From the NCBI RefSeq assembly GCF_964204645.1, contig NC_134029.1, positions 4,845,001 through 4,909,000 of the forward strand: 64,000 bases of DNA, written 5' to 3'. Of the stretch, positions 56,724 through 64,000 are shown piece by piece (the stretch's first letter is position 1; the number at the start of each line of letters is the position of its first letter). Position numbers and translations under genes: made by a program. The notes beneath the pieces are model-generated. The model did not search any database. It saw only the letters and a program-made list of their open reading frames with translations, and was not told where the DNA came from. This DNA comes from Tubulanus polymorphus (Eukaryota; Nemertea; Palaeonemertea; Tubulaniformes; Tubulanidae).

Positions 56724-58287
56724 CTATGATATACTTTGAATACTCGCTACATAATTCAAAGAAGCGTTATCTGTCTCGTTATTAATTTCATCAGTTTGTT
56801 TTGGTTTCTGTTTGATATGTTTGATCCAATCTGGAATCAGTATCACAACGCAAATACAAAACAAACCGGCGCAGAAATAGAACGAGATCGCGTAGTTTCC
56901 CGTTGCGTCGTAAATCCAACCTGAAAAAGAAAACATGCGTAAAATAGATTTAATCGGTGGTAATGAGACCTGGAATGAGACCGAGGTTTTTACGTATGGT
57001 GAGACCTACCAGCGACTGGAGCACCGAGCAAATATCCAAATCCCCCCAAAAACATACTATACGAATATGCCATGTACAAATATTCCTTTCCGAATTGTTC
57101 CAGAATTATCAACATATGTAAACAACCATAGCCAGTGATTGAAATCCCGATACAAGCCCCGGCTGCCAGGGCTGCTGCATAACCCTTCATAAATGGTATT
57201 ACACCGACTTGAATCGCGAATAACGTGTTCAGAATCATGTAGAAGGTGAAGGTATCGATCCTGGGATGTTTGGCCAGAAGTGAGACAATGATGCGCGCAA
57301 AAAGTGACGATAGACCAAGCGCTGATAAAGTAAATCTCGCCTGTTCGGGGGATATTTCCAATAAAACTCTAGTTCCAGACACGATATGCACATATACCAT
57401 CGATATTCCACCACATAACAAAAATGTGTGTATAACAAATGCTACGAATAACTTATTTTGAAAAAGGTCCAACTGATGAAGATCGCGAAATCTTTTGGTT
57501 TTCTCGCATTTCTTCTGCCGCAATAGCGATTCTTGGTTTTCCTCGAGTTCTGGAAGCGGTTTTTTGGACCAGCGACGAAATATGAGTCCTATCGCGCATT
57601 GCTGAGCCACTATTCCGCTAAGAATCATACAGCATCCGCGCCAACCGTACAGTTTCAAACAGTAGTTTATGATAAACGGGAAAGAAAGAACGCCGATCGA
57701 ACTACTGGTTGTCCTCATGCCTTGTACAAGTGCCGCCTGCTTTGGAAATCGGTATATTAGATATGGTCCTAAACTACAATAATGAATAGTGAAGCCACAT
57801 CCTGAAAAATTAAGAGCAAAGGCATTAAAATGAACATTCAATCTAACAAAGGAACCATATTTCAAGTTTACCTGCTAAAAATCGTAATGCTATTGCGAGG
57901 TAGATATTGTATGTGAATGACGTCACAGCTGCGGCTGATGCGTTGATCGTTGAAGCGATGAAAAATACTTTGCGAAAACCAAATCTTTTTACCAATAGAT
58001 TTGCGATCGGAGCTGAATATGAAAGGTAAATAATCAAAAGAAGAGAATGTCCACGATAGCTAACACTTACCCCTGAACTTACCCCCACAACAGCTGATTC
58101 CGATGATAGCCGTACCGAGCCAAGCTGTTACACCGCTTCCCTTGTGAAAATAGTTCACCCATTCCGCCACCAGAATTCCATCAACGTAATTACCTCCTCT
58201 GATGAACGAAGAGGCGAAACCAGCAGCCAAGACGATTACTGTTTCCAACAGGTTTGACTTCTCATTATTTACTGCTTTGTCGGCCAT
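56724..58287 (-). CDS. SLC16-like (monocarboxylate transporter family) protein, copy 1 (444 aa)
   Basis: Major facilitator transporter with about 12 membrane segments, plasma-membrane type. Exons on the minus strand: 58083-58287, 57872-58012, 57010-57801 and 56724-56920, all joined in phase 1 and totalling 1335 nt. Seen: WLGTAIIGISCCGAPIANLL and KRFGFRKV, matching the MCT TM2 and loop; a long charged central loop (residues about 190-230); an Arg in the predicted TM8 (FARI, Arg285), equivalent to the MCT substrate Arg. The MCT partner Asp four residues earlier is Ser281, and the N-terminal DGGWGW signature is absent, so proton-coupled lactate transport is not safe to assume. The start MADKAVNN is 28 bases below a TATA-like stretch. 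The protein is identical to copy 2. Confidence 0.88.
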
Positions 58288-58314
58288 AACTTAATCTTAT
58301 GCGTCGCATTGTGG

Positions 58315-58325
58315 TATAAATATAT
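58315..58325 (-). promoter_or_regulatory. TATA-like element upstream of SLC16-like copy 1
   Basis: TATAAATATAT (plus-strand reading; ATATATTTATA on the transcribed strand) about 28 bases above the ATG. It is identical at 60961-60971 in unit 2. In unit 3 one base is changed (TATAGATATAT, near 63607-63617). Confidence 0.4.
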
Positions 58326-59369
58326 CGATCAATAAAAAGACGACCTTTGAGCGATTGATCGAAATTCTATTGACTTTCTTGTCCTGGTGATAAGCTTGTA
58401 TTATGTAACAAAGTCCCATGTAAAATGTTCTCCAAAACCAATGGATATTTTAAGGCCAAAGTATTATGTATAATATGTACAGCCGCTAACCTTGACACAC
58501 TCATTTAATCGTATATTTGATTCTGTTTTATTACGCTGTATAGGTCGCGTCATACGAGTTATGTCAAAGATAATTTTTCAACGCTTATTGAATAGACGCA
58601 GTGATCTTGCAGTTTCCAAGAAGGAAAAACGTAGATATCGAATGGCAAATTTGTGGGTGATTCTTTGCTTTTGGAGACGTAAAAAAGGAATTTGGTATTA
58701 TAATACCGGTAGTTCATTTTAGAAGAACCCGTGCAATAGAAATAAATTCATGTACGCGGATAAGCACAAAATGTAGAATTTTCTTAAAAAGTGATGTAGA
58801 TATATGACAAATAAAATGATGCATTTCACTTCAAACTGACCGCAAATTTCACTAGGATATGGCTCTATCTTGGCCCTGTAGTGGTTAACAAACTGGTAGC
58901 CTCCAATGATATTCAGGAATATTTCTTAGCACGGCGTGGCCAAAAGCTACCTTCACACGACAAGCATATTTTTTTCATGCGATTCCAAAAAGTTTGGTAT
59001 TCTCACGCGAAAAAACAAAAAAACGGGCTATTTTTGTGGATGTTTTTTTGTCGTTGCTCTAACCGTACAGAAGGATTTTTTAGTACGGCCCGAATCAGCC
59101 ACCATAAAACTAGGCTAGATGGATACATTTTAATCTTGTTAGGCGACTCAAATACACTATGCAATGGTGATCAAGTAATTTGTTTCCAGCTAATATCCAC
59201 AAGTAGACCGATGCCTGTCTTTACACGGCTAACATACTCTATCGCGGCTGTCCTACACTGTTGACACTGTTGACAAAATGTTGTATAACAAATAAGATGG
59301 GTAGATCAAATGTAAATCTTTGCCTTTTGTTAGAAAAGATTAACCAGAAAGAACGCTAATGTGAGGTAT
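58326..59369. other. Spacer between SLC16-like copies 1 and 2
   Basis: About 1 kb of AT-rich sequence, repeated almost exactly at 60972-62015 and partly at 63618-64000. Open frames at 58492-58722 and 58881-59264 recur in the second spacer only because the DNA is nearly identical; neither shows domain features. The segment 59180-59360 is the older homologue of 56512-56720. Confidence 0.6.
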
Positions 59370-60933
59370 CTATGATATACTTTGAATACTCGCTACATAA
59401 TTCAAAGAAGCGTTATCTGTCTCGTTATTAATTTCATCAGTTTGTTTTGGTTTCTGTTTGATATGTTTGATCCAATCTGGAATCAGTATCACAACGCAAA
59501 TACAAAACAAACCGGCGCAGAAATAGAACGAGATCGCGTAGTTTCCCGTTGCGTCGTAAATCCAACCTGAAAAAGAAAACATGCGTAAAATAGATTTAAT
59601 CGGTGGTAATGAGACCTGGAATGAGACCGAGGTTTTTACGTATGGTGAGACCTACCAGCGACTGGAGCACCGAGCAAATATCCAAATCCCCCCAAAAACA
59701 TACTATACGAATATGCCATGTACAAATATTCCTTTCCGAATTGTTCCAGAATTATCAACATATGTAAACAACCATAGCCAGTGATTGAAATCCCGATACA
59801 AGCCCCGGCTGCCAGGGCTGCTGCATAACCCTTCATAAATGGTATTACACCGACTTGAATCGCGAATAACGTGTTCAGAATCATGTAGAAGGTGAAGGTA
59901 TCGATCCTGGGATGTTTGGCCAGAAGTGAGACAATGATGCGCGCAAAAAGTGACGATAGACCAAGCGCTGATAAAGTAAATCTCGCCTGTTCGGGGGATA
60001 TTTCCAATAAAACTCTAGTTCCAGACACGATATGCACATATACCATCGATATTCCACCACATAACAAAAATGTGTGTATAACAAATGCTACGAATAACTT
60101 ATTTTGAAAAAGGTCCAACTGATGAAGATCGCGAAATCTTTTGGTTTTCTCGCATTTCTTCTGCCGCAATAGCGATTCTTGGTTTTCCTCGAGTTCTGGA
60201 AGCGGTTTTTTGGACCAGCGACGAAATATGAGTCCTATCGCGCATTGCTGAGCCACTATTCCGCTAAGAATCATACAGCATCCGCGCCAACCGTACAGTT
60301 TCAAACAGTAGTTTATGATAAACGGGAAAGAAAGAACGCCGATCGAACTACTGGTTGTCCTCATGCCTTGTACAAGTGCCGCCTGCTTTGGAAATCGGTA
60401 TATTAGATATGGTCCTAAACTACAATAATGAATAGTGAAGCCACATCCTGAAAAATTAAGAGCAAAGGCATTAAAATGAACATTCAATCTAACAAAGGAA
60501 CCATATTTCAAGTTTACCTGCTAAAAATCGTAATGCTATTGCGAGGTAGATATTGTATGTGAATGACGTCACAGCTGCGGCTGATGCGTTGATCGTTGAA
60601 GCGATGAAAAATACTTTGCGAAAACCAAATCTTTTTACCAATAGATTTGCGATCGGAGCTGAATATGAAAGGTAAATAATCAAAAGAAGAGAATGTCCAC
60701 GATAGCTAACACTTACCCCTGAACTTACCCCCACAACAGCTGATTCCGATGATAGCCGTACCGAGCCAAGCTGTTACACCGCTTCCCTTGTGAAAATAGT
60801 TCACCCATTCCGCCACCAGAATTCCATCAACGTAATTACCTCCTCTGATGAACGAAGAGGCGAAACCAGCAGCCAAGACGATTACTGTTTCCAACAGGTT
60901 TGACTTCTCATTATTTACTGCTTTGTCGGCCAT
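59370..60933 (-). CDS. SLC16-like transporter, copy 2 (444 aa)
   Basis: Second unit of the array, with exons 60729-60933, 60518-60658, 59656-60447 and 59370-59566, each exactly 2646 bp from the counterpart in copy 1. The predicted protein shows no difference from copy 1. All splice sites and the reading frame are intact, so it is expected to be as functional as copy 1. Transport role by family only: MFS/SLC16 fold with the TM8 arginine kept and the usual preceding aspartate replaced by serine. Confidence 0.88.
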
Positions 60934-62015
60934 AACTTAATCTTATGCGTCGCATTGTGGTATAAATATATCGATCAATAAAAAGACGACCTTTGAGCGA
61001 TTGATCGAAATTCTATTGACTTTCTTGTCCTGGTGATAAGCTTGTATTATGTAACAAAGTCCCATGTAAAATGTTCTCCAAAACCAATGGATATTTTAAG
61101 GCCAAAGTATTATGTATAATATGTACAGCCGCTAACCTTGACACACTCATTTAATCGTATATTTGATTCTGTTTTATTACGCTGTATAGGTCGCGTCATA
61201 CGAGTTATGTCAAAGATAATTTTTCAACGCTTATTGAATAGACGCAGTGATCTTGCAGTTTCCAAGAAGGAAAAACGTAGATATCGAATGGCAAATTTGT
61301 GGGTGATTCTTTGCTTTTGGAGACGTAAAAAAGGAATTTGGTATTATAATACCGGTAGTTCATTTTAGAAGAACCCGTGCAATAGAAATAAATTCATGTA
61401 CGCGGATAAGCACAAAATGTAGAATTTTCTTAAAAAGTGATGTAGATATATGACAAATAAAATGATGCATTTCACTTCAAACTGACCGCAAATTTCACTA
61501 GGATATGGCTCTATCTTGGCCCTGTAGTGGTTAACAAACTGGTAGCCTCCAATGATATTCAGGAATATTTCTTAGCACGGCGTGGCCAAAAGCTACCTTC
61601 ACACGACAAGCATATTTTTTTCATGCGATTCCAAAAAGTTTGGTATTCTCACGCGAAAAAACAAAAAAACGGGCTATTTTTGTGGATGTTTTTTTGTCGT
61701 TGCTCCAACCGTACAGAAGGATTTTTTAGTACGGCCCGAATCAGCCACCATAAAACTAGGCTAGATGGATACATTTTAATCTTGTTAGGCGACTCAAATA
61801 CACTATGCAATGGTGATCAAGTAATTTGTTTCCAGCTAATATCCACAAGTAGACCGATGCCTGTCTTTACACGGCTAACATACTCTATCGCGGCTGTCCT
61901 ACACTGTTGACACTGTTGACAAAATGTTGTATAACAAATAAGATGGGTAGATCAAATGTAAATCTTTGCCTTTTGTTAGAAAAGATTAACCAGAAAGAAC
62001 GCTAATGTGAGGTAT
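60934..62015. other. Spacer between SLC16-like copies 2 and 3
   Basis: Near-identical copy of the previous spacer. At least one substitution distinguishes them (GCTCTAACC at 59056 region, GCTCCAACC at 61703 region). No gene was recognised. Confidence 0.6.
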
Positions 62016-63579
62016 CTATGATATACTTTGAATACTCGCTACATAATTCAAAGAAGCGTTATCTGTCTCGTTATTAATTTCATCAGTTTGTTTTGGTTTC
62101 TGTTTGATATGTTTGATCCAATCTGGAATCAGTATCACAACGCAAATACAAAACAAACCGGCGCAGAAATAGAACGAGATCGCGTAGTTTCCCGTTGCGT
62201 CGTAAATCCAACCTGAAAAAGAAAACATGCGTAAAATAAATTTAATCGGTGGTAATGAGACCTGGAATGAGACCGAGGTTTTTACGTATGGTGAGACCTA
62301 CCAGCGACTGGAGCACCGAGCAAATATCCAAATCCCCCAAAAAACATACTATACGAATATGCCATGTACAAATATTCCTTTCCGAATTGTTCCAGAATTA
62401 TCAACATATGTAAACAACCATAGCCAGTGATTGAAATCCCGATACAAGCCCCGGCTGCCAGGGCTGCTGCATAACCCTTCATAAATGGTATTACACCGAC
62501 TTGAATCGCGAATAACGTGTTCAGAATCATGTAGAAGGTGAAGGTATCGATCCTGGGATGTTTGGCCAGAAGTGAGACAATGATGCGCGCAAAAAGTGAC
62601 GATAGACCAAGCGCTGATAAAGTAAATCTCGCCTGTTCGGGGGATATTTCCAATAAAACTCTAGTTCCAGACACGATATGCACATATACCATCGATATTC
62701 CACCACATAACAAAAATGTGTGTATAACAAATGCTACGAATAACTTATTTTGAAAAAGGTCCAACTGATGAAGATCGCGAAATCTTTTGGTTTTCTCGCA
62801 TTTCTTCTGCCGCAATAGCGATTCTTGGTTTTCCTCGAGTTCTGGAAGCGGTTTTTTGGACCAGCGACGAAACATGAGTCCTATCGCGCATTGCTGAGCC
62901 ACTATTCCGCTAAGAATCATACAGCATCCGCGCCAACCGTACAGTTTCAAACAGTAGTTTATGATAAACGGGAAAGAAAGAACGCCGATCGAACTACTGG
63001 TTGTCCTCATGCCTTGTACAAGTGCCGCCTGCTTTGGAAATCGGTATATTAGATATGGTCCTAAACTACAATAATGAATAGTGAAGCCACATCCTGAAAA
63101 ATTAAGAGCAAAGGCATTAAAATGAACATTCAATCTAACAAAGGAACCATATTTCAAGTTTACCTGCTAAAAATCGTAATGCTATTGCGAGGTAGATATT
63201 GTATGTGAATGACGTCACAGCTGCGGCTGATGCGTTGATCGTTGAAGCGATGAAAAATACTTTGCGAAAACCAAATCTTTTTACCAATAAATTTGCGATC
63301 GGAGCTGAATATGAAAGGTAAATAATCAAAAGAAGAGAATGTCCACGATAGCTAACACTTACCCCTGAACTTACCCCCACAACAGCTGATTCCGATGATA
63401 GCCGTACCGAGCCAAGCTGTTACACCGCTTCCCTTGTGAAAATAGTTCACCCATTCCGCCACCAGAATTCCATCAACGTAATTACCTCCTCTGATGAACG
63501 AAGAGGCGAAACCAGCAGCCAAGACGATTACTGTTTCCAACAGGTTTGACTTCTCATTATTTACTGCTTTGTCGGCCAT
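62016..63579 (-). CDS. SLC16-like transporter, copy 3 (444 aa, two substitutions)
   Basis: Third unit, exons 63375-63579, 63164-63304, 62302-63093 and 62016-62212. Compared with copies 1 and 2 the protein has Ile189Met (loop after TM6 region) and Leu367Phe (MFFGGFG, in a late membrane segment), plus a silent change in a leucine codon of exon 2. The upstream TATA-like stretch also carries a substitution. The frame is intact. Same family features and same uncertainty over substrate. Confidence 0.88.
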
Positions 63580-64000
63580 AACTTAATCTTATGCGTCGCA
63601 TTGTGGTATAGATATATCGATCAATAAAAAGACGACCTTTGAGCGATTGATCGGAATTCTATTGACTTTCTTGTCCTGGTGATAAGCTTGTATTATGTAA
63701 AAAGTCCCATGTAAAATGTTCTCCAAAACCAATGGATATTTTAAAGCCAAAGTATTATGTATAATATGTACAGCCGCTAACCTTGACACACTCATTTAAT
63801 CGTATATTTGATTCTGTTTTATTACGCTGTATAGGTCGCGTCATACGAGTTATGTCAAAGATAATTTTTCAACGCTTATTGAATAGACGCAGTGATCTTG
63901 CAGTTTCCAAGAAGGAAAAACGTAGATATCGAATGGCAAATTTGTGGGTGATTCTTTGCTTTTGGAGACGTAAAAAAGGAATTTGGTATCATAATACCGG
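63580..64000. other. Start of a further array spacer, cut by the window edge
   Basis: Matches 60934-61355 with a few substitutions and one 1-bp deletion, so the repeat continues past 64000. Whether a fourth gene copy follows cannot be seen. Confidence 0.85.

Larger units (their letters stand above)
56512..64000 (-). repeat. Tandem array of ~2.65-kb units, each with one SLC16-like gene
   Basis: Equivalent points recur exactly 2646 bp apart (stops at 56724, 59370 and 62016; starts at 58287, 60933 and 63579). The units are almost identical including introns and spacers, with scattered substitutions and a 1-bp deletion near 63700. The left flank of the first unit (56512-56720) is clearly homologous to the spacer segment before units 2 and 3, but diverged with indels. 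The array runs off the right end of the window within another spacer. Confidence 0.95.

Noticed and set aside
58881-59264. 127-codon frame in the SLC16-array spacer, repeated in the next spacer
   Set aside because: Its repetition follows from near-identical DNA; no domain or codon signal, and it overlaps the non-coding flank homologous to 56512-56720.

Overview
The window is eukaryotic nuclear DNA. Genes are split by GT-AG introns (one likely GC-AG), spacing is loose, base composition is AT-rich, and the recognisable proteins are animal nervous-system, immune-type and extracellular-matrix families. Many small introns, intron-rich receptor genes and the mix of families suggest a marine invertebrate, most likely a lophotrochozoan (mollusc, annelid or brachiopod grade). 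That placement is inference; no species marker was seen.

Layout. 1-17.5 kb (+): a nicotinic acetylcholine receptor alpha-type subunit; its last four coding exons are clear, a candidate signal-peptide exon lies near 2.0 kb, and one N-terminal exon could not be found. 17.6-17.9 kb: a MITE-like inverted-repeat element. 18.3-24.3 kb (-): two intronless, tandemly duplicated transporters of the vesicular amine transporter type (SLC18-like), one with an expanded 15-residue acidic tail repeat. 25.7-28.7 kb (-): a secreted protein with four Ig-like domains, one domain per phase 1-1 exon. 30.9-32.3 kb (+): a small secreted protein of unknown family. 33.2-34.2 kb (-): an intronless rhodopsin-family GPCR. 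36.7-47.1 kb (-): a complete 16-exon AMPA-type glutamate receptor. 49.5-49.8 kb (+): a small protein with an N-myristoylation-type start. 50.6-55.1 kb (+): an ADAMTSL5-like matrix protein (TSP1, Cys-rich, spacer, NTR) with a tRNA-Lys gene inside its last intron. 55.5-55.8 kb: a hAT-type MITE. 56.2 kb: tRNA-Arg. 56.7-64 kb (-): three almost identical head-to-tail copies (period 2646 bp) of an SLC16-like transporter gene, with the array running off the right edge.

How the genes relate. Four loci fit chemical signalling: a cholinergic receptor subunit, SLC18-like transporters, an orphan GPCR and an AMPA receptor. There is no evidence of shared regulation. Two local transporter expansions (SLC18-like x2, SLC16-like x3 or more) are the most dynamic part. 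Exon coordinates were set by hand from splice signals and checked for reading-frame consistency; UTRs and transcription starts are mostly not resolved.
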